A program made the position numbers and the translations under genes. From Bog-950 sp964615305 (GTDB lineage: Bacteria; Bacteroidota; Bacteroidia; Chitinophagales; LD1), in the NCBI GenBank assembly GCA_964615305.1, contig CAZTNA010000005.1, positions 1 through 64,000 on the forward strand: 64,000 nt of DNA, given 5' to 3'. Positions 1-6,944 of this stretch are shown one piece after another (the first letter of the stretch is position 1; each line of letters starts with the position of its first letter). The notes under the pieces are model-generated. The model saw nothing but the letters and a program-made list of their open reading frames with translations. It did not search any database and was not told where the DNA came from.

Positions 1-155
1 TTTACTACGAGCGGTTTGGTGATATTAATGATGCAATCGCTCGCGAAAAGCAAATCAAAGGCGGAAGCAGGCAAAAGAAAATTGATTTGATAAAGCTGAA
101 CAACCCGATGTGGAATGATTTGTATGAAAAGACGATTGCGGATTGGAATAAATGA
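1..155 (+). CDS. GIY-YIG nuclease family protein, C-terminal fragment
   Basis: Only the last 50 codons lie in the window; the frame opens at base 3 and ends with TGA at 153-155. The visible protein contains REKQIKGGSRQKKIDLI followed by NPMWNDLYE, the typical C-terminal signature of the short (80-100 residue) single-domain GIY-YIG endonucleases common in Bacteroidota. The catalytic GIY-YIG motif would lie upstream, outside the window. The gene is followed within 5 bases by a REP-like palindrome, an arrangement suggestive of a nuclease-associated dispersed repeat (inference). Confidence 0.8.
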   Translation, partial: YYERFGDINDAIAREKQIKGGSRQKKIDLIKLNNPMWNDLYEKTIADWNK

Positions 156-159
156 GATT

Positions 160-255
160 GTCATTGCGAGGAAGTCCGGCTTTGCGGACTGACGAAGCAA
201 ACCTCAATTTTGTGATTGGTTTTAAAACATAAAGACAAAGCGGAAGGTTGCTTCG
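160..255. repeat. REP-like palindromic element next to GIY-YIG gene
   Basis: The element begins GTCATTGCGAG, has an inner stem AGTCCG (173-178) pairing with CGGACT (185-190), and continues to CGAAGCAA (193-200), which is repeated inverted as TTGCTTCG at 248-255. The framework GTCAT..GAG - short GC stem - CGAAGCA reappears at 38376-38411, so this looks like a dispersed family. The rest of the 156-329 intergenic stretch shows nothing else recognisable. Confidence 0.6.
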
Positions 256-329
256 GAAAATACTTGTTTGATTTTTAAAGGAATTTTGTCAGAGCGGCTA
301 GTGTTTAAAGTAAAATATCTTTTAGAAAA

Positions 330-1850
330 ATGAAAGCGTTAGCGATCATATTAATACTATGTAGTAGTTGTCTGAACGCGCTTTCTCAGGCTGGAATGTT
401 GGATACATCCTTTAGTAATGATGGATTCGCAGTTTACAATTTCGGGAACGGTAGCTATAGCTATTCTACTTTCACGACTATTCAAGGCAATGGGAAAATA
501 GTTGCAGGAGGTAGTTCCCAACCCCAAAATCAAAGAAGTATCTGCATAAGCAGATTTTTATCTAATGGTAAAATAGATACGAGTTTTGCTAATAATGGTG
601 GTGTCATTGATACTGCTGCTTATGGTGATGATAACTTAGTTGGGATTGAAACAACTCAAGATGATGGGATACTTGCATTTGGACATGGTGGAGAAGGGTT
701 GTATGCATATTCTTATGTAATAAAATTTGATTCATCTGGCAACCGCGATTTGTCTTTTGGAAATGACGGTTCTGTAGTTTTAGGCGGTATTTACCCTCAA
801 TTCGATGTGTGGTCTGCTATAGTTAGGGATGATGGAAAAATTTTTATGGCAGGAACACAGCAGGATTCTTTTTATTTTAAAGTAATCTCCTTAAACAGCG
901 ATGGAAGTTTTGATTTGAACTTTGGAAATGGAGGAGAGCAGATAATTTCATTAACCGTCCCGGTCGCCTTACCTCAAATTCATCTATTTGCAAATCAGAA
1001 AATATTGTTGGCTGGAAAAAACATGAATAACTCAACTACACTCTATGTTGGACTTGATGTGAATGGAAGTATTGATGCAAGTTTTGGAGTGAACGGTGTT
1101 TTAATGACAGATTTTCCAAACACTTATTGTTACTCGCATACAGCGGTTTCTACCACAGATGACATTATTAGTGTGGGATACGAAAAGCCAGACAGTTTAG
1201 GAAACGATATAGTAATCATGAAAGTAAATCATAGCGGGGTAATTGATTCTTCGTTTGGGGTTAACGGCATGGCGGGGTTCGATAGTGACTCTTTTGGTCA
1301 GGAGAATTATGGTGTCTTAATACAGCCAGATGGTAAAATTTTAATCTCTGGAGGACGATGGCCTAACATAGGAGGTGCTAATGAATACTTTGTTTCGAGA
1401 TATACTGTCAACGGAATTCTTGACTCTACATGGGGAGAAGATGGGGTGTTTTTTTTGCCACAAAATTTTTCAATTTCTTATCTATCGGGTACTATGAATA
1501 TGGATCCTGTTGGTAGAGTATTGCTTTCCGGATATGGATTTGGGGTTCCTTACAGTGCAATGACCGTATGCCGATTGATGAATGCTATTCATATACAAAC
1601 TGGAGTAACACAAGCGAATAATGTTGCATTCAAAATCTACCCAAATCCTAATACAGGTTGTTTCGAGATTGCTACGGAGAGTAATATCCAACAAATAGAG
1701 ATTTTCGCTGTTACAGGAGAGGTAGTGATGTACAAAAAAATTGAAGCAGAAACAATGAGTATAAAAGTAGGTTCATTACCAAAAGGAATTTACTTCGTTA
1801 GGGTATCAAATGGTATTGTCTGGAGCATAAAAAAATTAATTGTAAACTGA
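330..1850 (+). CDS. Delta-60 repeat protein with T9SS type A sorting domain
   Basis: The 506-residue product begins with a signal peptide (about residues 1-20) and is built of repeats of about 55 residues of the delta-60 type. Each contains LD/IDTSFxxxG and later a DGKI-(L/V)xxG strand, for example LDTSFSNDGF near residue 24 and IDTSFANNGG further on. Such repeats are expected to fold as a beta-propeller. From about residue 437 there is a type A type IX secretion C-terminal domain: IYPNPNTGCFEI, a VTGEVV strand, then LPKGIYFVRV and a Lys-containing last strand. The protein is therefore probably exported through the outer membrane and anchored or released at the surface. It lies 14 bases upstream of nuoM, where nuoL would normally be expected, so it looks like an insertion into the nuo operon. 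Its ligand is unknown. Confidence 0.88.
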   Translation: MKALAIILILCSSCLNALSQAGMLDTSFSNDGFAVYNFGNGSYSYSTFTTIQGNGKIVAGGSSQPQNQRSICISRFLSNGKIDTSFANNGGVIDTAAYGDDNLVGIETTQDDGILAFGHGGEGLYAYSYVIKFDSSGNRDLSFGNDGSVVLGGIYPQFDVWSAIVRDDGKIFMAGTQQDSFYFKVISLNSDGSFDLNFGNGGEQIISLTVPVALPQIHLFANQKILLAGKNMNNSTTLYVGLDVNGSIDASFGVNGVLMTDFPNTYCYSHTAVSTTDDIISVGYEKPDSLGNDIVIMKVNHSGVIDSSFGVNGMAGFDSDSFGQENYGVLIQPDGKILISGGRWPNIGGANEYFVSRYTVNGILDSTWGEDGVFFLPQNFSISYLSGTMNMDPVGRVLLSGYGFGVPYSAMTVCRLMNAIHIQTGVTQANNVAFKIYPNPNTGCFEIATESNIQQIEIFAVTGEVVMYKKIEAETMSIKVGSLPKGIYFVRVSNGIVWSIKKLIVN

Positions 1851-1864
1851 ATTGTAAAATTGAA

Positions 1865-3370
1865 ATGAACTTATCTCTCTTAATTCTTCTTCCGGTTCTT
1901 ACCTCGCTGGTGGTGCTTACCTGCAAGGATGCAAAACAGGTGCGGTGGGTTTCGCTCATCGGCTCGGTGCTGCAACTGGCGCTGGTGGGCTGGCTGACGG
2001 TGGCGTATGTGAGTGCGCGTAATGCCGGTGCGGATGCACAGTTTTTGTTTGAGCAGCGCATGGTGTGGTTCAGCGCGTTTAATATTCAATACTATGTGGG
2101 TGTGGATGGAATTTCGGTGGCGATGATGCTGATGACAGGGCTGGTGGTGGTGGCGGGTGTGCTGGTGAGCTGGAAGGTGGAGCGCATGACGAAGGAGTTT
2201 TTCTTTCTGCTGCTATTTCTTTCGGCAGGAGCGTATGGGTTTTTTATGTCGCTCGATTTGTTTGTGATGTTTTTCTTTTTGGAGCTGGCGGTGATACCGA
2301 AGTTTTTACTGATAGCCATTTGGGGCAGCGGCCGCAAAGCATACAGCGCCAACAAACTGGCATTGATGCTGATGGGCGGAAGCGCGCTGGTGTTTGTGGG
2401 CTTGCTGGGCATTTATTTTTACAACGGCACACCAACATTTGATTTGGTGGCGCTGTCGCACGCGCATATACCGGTGGAGCAACAGCGGTTTTTCTTTCCG
2501 TTGTTGTTTGCGGGCTTCGGAATTTTCGGGGCCATGTTTCCGTTCCACACCTGGGTGCCCGATGGACACAGCAGCGCGCCTACTGCGGCTTCTATGTTTC
2601 TCGCAGGCATTTCGATGAAGTTGGGCGGCTATGGTTGTTTGCGCGTGGCCACTTACCTGATGCCCGAAGCGGCACACGAGTATCAGTGGGCAATTGTGCT
2701 GGTGAGCGCCATTGCTATTCTCTATGGTTCGTTTGCCACGCTCATGCAAAAAGATTTGAAATACATCAACGCATATTCATCGGTGAGCCACTGCGGGTTT
2801 GTATTGCTCGGCATTGGTATGTTGACGAAAACCGCCATCACCGGTGCGGTGATGCAGATGGTGAGCCACGGTTTAATGACGGCTCTTTTCTTCGCTGCCA
2901 TTGGCATGTTGTATGAGCGCACGCACACGCGCATGGTGGAGCAGATGGGCGGCTTGCTGAAGATTACTCCATTCATCGGCACCGTATTTTTTGTGGCAGG
3001 GTTTTGCTCACTCGGCTTGCCGGGGTTCAGCGGCTTTGCTGCAGAGATGACGGTATTCATGGGCGCCTGGCAGAATCCTGATTTCTGGTATCGCCTCGCA
3101 ACGATTGCAGCTTGTGCTTCGATAGTAGTAACAGCGGTTTATATACTTCGCGCTGTTGGTGGCGTTATGTGGGGAGAATTGAAAATGTCGAATAACGAAC
3201 ATCGAATAACGAATATCGAATTTGGAGACGCAGAGTGGAATGAGAAGTTGGCGGCTGTTATTTTGATTGCAGGAATTGTGGTGATTGGTGTGGCTCCGTT
3301 TTTATTGCAACAATTGGTAGATGGCGGTTCGCAGAAAATTATTGAACAATTACATAGAGTTGGATTTTAA
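1865..3370 (+). CDS. nuoM: NADH-quinone oxidoreductase subunit M
   Basis: The 501-residue polytopic inner-membrane protein is one of the three antiporter-like, proton-pumping subunits of respiratory complex I. Family motifs seen are GVDGISVAMMLMTG near residue 79, FPFHTWVPDGHSSAPTAAS near 220 with its essential-type charged residues, KLGGYGCLR, and the LPGFSGFAAE loop. Length matches the family. nuoN follows after one base. Two oddities: the gene is clearly richer in G+C than its neighbours (36 of 60 bases at 1921-1980 against 19 of 60 at 3841-3900 in nuoN), and a degenerate heptanucleotide repeat at 3189-3223 is read through as an Asn/Glu/Arg-rich loop between the last membrane segments. nuoL is not adjacent in this window. 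Confidence 0.97.
   Translation: MNLSLLILLPVLTSLVVLTCKDAKQVRWVSLIGSVLQLALVGWLTVAYVSARNAGADAQFLFEQRMVWFSAFNIQYYVGVDGISVAMMLMTGLVVVAGVLVSWKVERMTKEFFFLLLFLSAGAYGFFMSLDLFVMFFFLELAVIPKFLLIAIWGSGRKAYSANKLALMLMGGSALVFVGLLGIYFYNGTPTFDLVALSHAHIPVEQQRFFFPLLFAGFGIFGAMFPFHTWVPDGHSSAPTAASMFLAGISMKLGGYGCLRVATYLMPEAAHEYQWAIVLVSAIAILYGSFATLMQKDLKYINAYSSVSHCGFVLLGIGMLTKTAITGAVMQMVSHGLMTALFFAAIGMLYERTHTRMVEQMGGLLKITPFIGTVFFVAGFCSLGLPGFSGFAAEMTVFMGAWQNPDFWYRLATIAACASIVVTAVYILRAVGGVMWGELKMSNNEHRITNIEFGDAEWNEKLAAVILIAGIVVIGVAPFLLQQLVDGGSQKIIEQLHRVGF
3189..3223. repeat. Heptanucleotide repeat inside nuoM
   Basis: Five consecutive 7-bp units lie here, all starting CGAA; the first two are CGAATAA and CGAACAT, the third repeats the first, and the last is CGAATTT. 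They are translated in frame as part of a polar loop of NuoM near residues 441-453. Confidence 0.75.
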
Positions 3371-3371
3371 T

Positions 3372-4784
3372 ATGGAAGTACTAAGCATGATTCTGACAAT
3401 GAAATTTGAAATGGCGTTAACCGTTATTTTGTTTTTTCTATTGCTTTTGAAAATAGATGACAGAGCCAGTAATACGGCTATACTACGAGTAACCAATTTT
3501 CTTTTGCTTCTAAATCTAACCGTAGGCTTTATTGGAAATGATGCCACTCAAGTTTTCGGAGGCATGTTCCGCACCTCCCCTTTACTGGCGATTGAAAAAA
3601 GTGTGTTGAATCTTGCAGTGCTTTTGATTTCGCTTTTCAGTCACGACTGGCTGAAAAAACACAAACACTTGCCGGAGTTTTTCATTTTGTTGTTTTCAAG
3701 TTTGCTGGGTTTCTTTTTTATGCTCAGCAGCGGCAACTTGTTAATGTTTTACCTTGGGCTCGAACTTTCAACTATTCCTCTTGCTGCGCTTTGCAATTTT
3801 GATTTAGAGAAAAAAGTTTCCAGTGAAGCAGCTATGAAAATGATTATGAGCAGTGCATTTTCTTCTGCTATAATGTTGTTTGGTATTTCGCTTATTTATG
3901 GAACAACAGGCACTCTGCAGTTTTCTGACATACCTTCTATGATTAATGGAAGCCAAGCGCAAGTGCTTGGATTTATATTGTTTTTTACAGGTTTTGCTTT
4001 CAAGCTTTCCATAGTGCCGTTTCACCTCTGGACAGCCGATGTGTACGAGGGGTCACCCATTGTAGTTACAGCGTACCTTTCTGTGGTTTCTAAAGGCGCA
4101 ATGGCGTTTACATTTATCACCAGTTTGTATGCTGTTTTTGGTGCTTTAGCCATGACTTGGTATTATATGCTTGCTATTTCAGCAGCAGTTACCATTACCG
4201 TTGGAAATTTGTTCGCAATTCGTCAGCAAAACCTGAAACGATTCTTTGCATTCTCGTCTGTTGCACAAGTAGGATATTTGCTCATTGCCATTTCATCAGC
4301 CTCACAGATTGGAGTTGCCAGTGTTATTTATTTTATTCTCATATACGTATTTACAAATCTTGCTGCATTTGCTGTTATATCTGTTATTTCTTCCCATACC
4401 GGTAAAGAAACTATAAACGATTACAAAGGGCTGTACACATCTAACCCTACATTGGCTTTAGTGATGTCGTTGGCTCTTTTTTCGTTGGCGGGTGTTCCTC
4501 CCACAGCCGGTTTCTTTGGCAAATTGTTTTTACTTACAAGTGGGGCTCAGATTGGCACCTGGTGGTTAATCACCGTTGCTGCGTTGAATTTGATAGTTTC
4601 GCTTTACTACTATCTGCGAATTGTAAGAGCCATGTTTGTAGATGAGGCCAGTGAACCTATCGGAAAAATAATATTGACACAAACAGTATTAGTATCAGTT
4701 GCTGTGTGTGTAGCCGGAATAGTAATTCTTGGTTTTGCGAGTAGAACCTTTGATGTAATTTTTCAATACGCTGCCAATCTTTGA
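3372..4784 (+). CDS. nuoN: NADH-quinone oxidoreductase subunit N
   Basis: The 470-residue polytopic membrane protein is the third antiporter-like pump subunit of complex I. Recognisable elements are FYLGLELSTIPL in the N-terminal third, PFHLWTADVYEGSP near residue 225 (the NuoN version of the conserved broken-helix motif) and SLAGVPPTAGFFGK near residue 377. I chose the ATG at 3372, one base after the nuoM stop, because it gives a normal NuoN N-terminus; the frame stays open upstream to 3321 but that extension would overlap nuoM. Translation is probably coupled to nuoM. The stop codon runs into a heptanucleotide repeat. Confidence 0.97.
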   Translation: MEVLSMILTMKFEMALTVILFFLLLLKIDDRASNTAILRVTNFLLLLNLTVGFIGNDATQVFGGMFRTSPLLAIEKSVLNLAVLLISLFSHDWLKKHKHLPEFFILLFSSLLGFFFMLSSGNLLMFYLGLELSTIPLAALCNFDLEKKVSSEAAMKMIMSSAFSSAIMLFGISLIYGTTGTLQFSDIPSMINGSQAQVLGFILFFTGFAFKLSIVPFHLWTADVYEGSPIVVTAYLSVVSKGAMAFTFITSLYAVFGALAMTWYYMLAISAAVTITVGNLFAIRQQNLKRFFAFSSVAQVGYLLIAISSASQIGVASVIYFILIYVFTNLAAFAVISVISSHTGKETINDYKGLYTSNPTLALVMSLALFSLAGVPPTAGFFGKLFLLTSGAQIGTWWLITVAALNLIVSLYYYLRIVRAMFVDEASEPIGKIILTQTVLVSVAVCVAGIVILGFASRTFDVIFQYAANL

Positions 4785-4807
4785 TATCTGATTTTTGAAC
4801 TTTGAAA
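4780..4807. repeat. Heptanucleotide repeat at the nuoN stop codon
   Basis: Four 7-bp units (TTTGATA, TCTGATT, TTTGAAC, TTTGAAA) span the nuoN stop codon and the short intergenic space before the next gene. They share the pattern TnTGAnn in strict register. Confidence 0.6.
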
Positions 4808-4814
4808 TTATTCT

Positions 4815-5201
4815 ATGGCTATCAATCAAAATCACCCTTTCGAAGAAATAAACGGAGTGCGCTGTGCCATCGTTGAAAAAAACTGCACACCTGCGCGTGT
4901 TGAATTTCTAAAGACGCTTCTGGAGATTAACAATTATGATGTAGTGGTGGTTACTTCTCCACCGCCAAAGCCGGCACCGGCAAAACCGTTAGCAGAAGGC
5001 GAAACCCCACCTCCCCCTCTCCCTCCGGCACCCGATACTTTTACAGTAGCGGTTACACAAACAGAGTTTAACGTAACCAACGCCATTTATGGCAGACTCT
5101 TGCGATCAAAAGAGGGGAGTGTAGTAACCATGAAATATTGGAAACAACTAGAAGAAAAAAGCAGCGACAATAAGCCCTACTTTGCTAAAACCTGGCGATA
5201 A
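4815..5201 (+). CDS. Conserved hypothetical protein with proline-rich insert
   Basis: The 128-residue soluble protein has no signal peptide. The N-terminal half (HPFEEINGVRCAIVEKNCTP and a VEFLKTLLEINNYDVVVV strand) looks like a small alpha/beta fold. A Pro/Ala/Lys-rich linker (about residues 54-75, PPPKPAP and later PPPPLPPAP) separates it from a helical C-terminal half ending KPYFAKTWR. It starts 30 bases after nuoN on the same strand and is probably co-transcribed with it. I recognise it only as a conserved Bacteroidota protein of unknown function; a link to complex I is positional only. Confidence 0.75.
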   Translation: MAINQNHPFEEINGVRCAIVEKNCTPARVEFLKTLLEINNYDVVVVTSPPPKPAPAKPLAEGETPPPPLPPAPDTFTVAVTQTEFNVTNAIYGRLLRSKEGSVVTMKYWKQLEEKSSDNKPYFAKTWR

Positions 5202-5384
5202 TTATAAAGGATCGGGCATTACTATGGCACATGCTATGTAAATAAAAAGCCCGGCACCAAAGCCAAAGAACGCCACCAAAAATCCAATACGTACCAATGT
5301 GGGGTCAATGTCGAAATATTCTCCTAATCCACCACATACGCCAAATAACTTCTTATCCTTTGATTTACTAAGTCTTTTTTGCAT
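5202..5384 (-). CDS. PspC domain protein
   Basis: The 60-residue protein is almost entirely a PspC domain: a basic N-terminus (QKRLSKSKDKK), then FGVCGGLGEYFDIDPTLVR and one hydrophobic membrane segment (about residues 33-55). PspC domains are found in phage-shock/envelope-stress proteins; stand-alone copies of this size are common in Bacteroidota. Its stop abuts the stop of the convergent upstream gene, and it is divergent from the glycosyltransferase at 5433 with only 48 bases between the two starts. Confidence 0.92.
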   Translation of the reverse strand: MQKRLSKSKDKKLFGVCGGLGEYFDIDPTLVRIGFLVAFFGFGAGLFIYIACAIVMPDPL

Positions 5385-5432
5385 AAAAATGTTTTTCCGA
5401 ATGTAAATAATATTTGAATTTTCGCGCCCTGC

Positions 5433-6458
5433 ATGAAAGAGGACAAAAAAGTAGCGGTTGTAATTTTAAGTTGGAACGGCAAGCCCCTTTTGGAAAAATT
5501 TCTTCCATCAGTTATTCAGCATACTTCGCCACAGCTTTGTGAAATAATAGTTGCTGACAATTGCTCGTCAGACGATTCAGTAGATTTTGTGCGAAGAAAT
5601 TACCCTAACATCAGGGTTATAGAAAATATCCGCAACGGTGGATATGCCGGAGGCTACAATGATGCATTGAAGCAGGTAGATGCTGAATACTTCGTTTTAT
5701 TGAATCAGGATATTGAGGTAACCGATAACTGGGTGGAGAGTGTCATATACGAAATGGATAAGGATAAAAATATAGCCGCTGCTCAGCCAAAGTTGCGTGC
5801 TTATAACTTACGTTCACATTTCGAGTATGCCGGGGCAAGCGGTGGATTTTTAGATAAATACAGCTATGCATTTTGCCGGGGAAGGTTGTTTGATACGTTG
5901 GAAGAAGATGGTGGGCAATATGATGATGTGAAAGAAATTTTCTGGGCAACGGGCGCATGTTTGTTTGTTCGTTCCGATGCGTACACAAACGCAGGTGGGC
6001 TTGACGAAGATTTCTTTGCTCATCAGGAAGAGATTGATTTGTGCTGGAGGATGAACAGTATTGGGTATAAGGTTATCTGCGTGCCAAAGTCTGTTATTTA
6101 CCATGTAGGCGGTGGTAGTTTATCGTACGGCAACCCGAGAAAAACATTTCTGAATTTCAGGAATAATCTGATGATGATGTTTAAGAATCTTCCGTTGTTT
6201 GAGCTTATCTGGAAATTGTTTTTCAGAATGGTGTTAGACGGTCTGGCGGCTATCAACAGTATTGTAAAGACCCAAAAGTTGGATGACTTCTTTGCTATAA
6301 TAAAAGCACATTTATCCTTTTACTACAACATTCCCTCGCTTATAGGTAAACGAAAAAGAGTTTTGAAGAAATCATCCTCAAAACTCTTTAACCAAAGTGT
6401 GGTTTGGCAATATTTTGTAAACCACAAAAAGAAATTCAGCGAGTTAGAATCGCTCTAA
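5433..6458 (+). CDS. Family 2 glycosyltransferase
   Basis: The 341-residue protein has a GT-A fold. The N-terminal nucleotide-binding strand is VAVVILSWNG, followed by IIVADNCSSDDS, GGYAGGYNDAL and LLNQDIEV (the DxD-equivalent). The acceptor-side motif GGLDEDFFAHQEEIDLCWR lies near residue 190 and resembles rhamnosyltransferase-type enzymes. The C-terminal about 100 residues contain a hydrophobic, membrane-associating stretch. It probably transfers a sugar in surface polysaccharide or glycolipid synthesis; donor and acceptor cannot be told. Its 3' end overlaps the convergent ndk gene by 15 bases. Confidence 0.92.
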   Translation: MKEDKKVAVVILSWNGKPLLEKFLPSVIQHTSPQLCEIIVADNCSSDDSVDFVRRNYPNIRVIENIRNGGYAGGYNDALKQVDAEYFVLLNQDIEVTDNWVESVIYEMDKDKNIAAAQPKLRAYNLRSHFEYAGASGGFLDKYSYAFCRGRLFDTLEEDGGQYDDVKEIFWATGACLFVRSDAYTNAGGLDEDFFAHQEEIDLCWRMNSIGYKVICVPKSVIYHVGGGSLSYGNPRKTFLNFRNNLMMMFKNLPLFELIWKLFFRMVLDGLAAINSIVKTQKLDDFFAIIKAHLSFYYNIPSLIGKRKRVLKKSSSKLFNQSVVWQYFVNHKKKFSELESL

Positions 6459-6863
6459 TCCGCTAAAGTGAAACTTGGCTTCTATCTCAGCATTTTCATC
6501 ACTATCGCTTCCGTGAATTACGTTACGCTCAATTCCTTGTGCAAAACGTTGACGAATGGTACCTTCAGCCGCCTTCTTAGGATCAGTAGCACCAATTAGC
6601 TTTCTGAAATCTTCTACTGCGTTATCTTTTTCAAGAACAGCCGCTACAATCGGGCCTTCCGTCATAAACGCAATTAACTCGCCAAAGAACGAACGCTCTT
6701 TATGAATAGAATAAAACTCTTCGGCTTTTTCTTTTGAAAGGCGGGTAAGTTTCATTGCCTGAATTTTGAATCCTGCACCGATAATCTGATCAATAATTTT
6801 GCCTGTGTGTCCGTCAGCCACTCCATCGGGCTTTATCATGGTTAAAGTTATTCTACCTGCCAT
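6444..6863 (-). CDS. ndk: Nucleoside diphosphate kinase
   Basis: The 139-residue protein matches the usual Ndk length. It balances NTP pools by transferring the gamma-phosphate through a phospho-histidine. Visible motifs are the N-terminal TLTMIKPDGVADG, the Kpn-loop-like region, and RNVIHGSDSDENAEIE near residue 115, whose His is the catalytic one. An in-register promoter (CTTG-N19-TACATTCG) lies at 6907-6937, so the gene is probably transcribed alone. Confidence 0.97.
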   Translation of the reverse strand: MAGRITLTMIKPDGVADGHTGKIIDQIIGAGFKIQAMKLTRLSKEKAEEFYSIHKERSFFGELIAFMTEGPIVAAVLEKDNAVEDFRKLIGATDPKKAAEGTIRQRFAQGIERNVIHGSDSDENAEIEAKFHFSGLERF

Positions 6864-6906
6864 TGCGTTTGTTTTAATTTTTATGATGGTTTTTGAAAAT
6901 TGCGGG

Positions 6907-6937
6907 CGAATGTAACGCAGGCGGTGAATTATGCAAG
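6907..6937 (-). promoter_or_regulatory. Bacteroidota-type promoter of ndk
   Basis: On the minus strand CTTG (6937-6934), 19 bases, then TACATTCG (6914-6907) match the Bacteroidota housekeeping consensus TTTG-N19-TAnnTTTG with one mismatch in each box. Transcription would start about 35-40 bases before the ndk ATG. Confidence 0.55.
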
Positions 6938-6944
6938 TTTGACG

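Noticed and set aside
2092..2749. Several minus-strand and alternative-frame ORFs inside nuoM
   Set aside because: The high G+C of nuoM removes stops in other frames; the nuoM frame has unmistakable family motifs.
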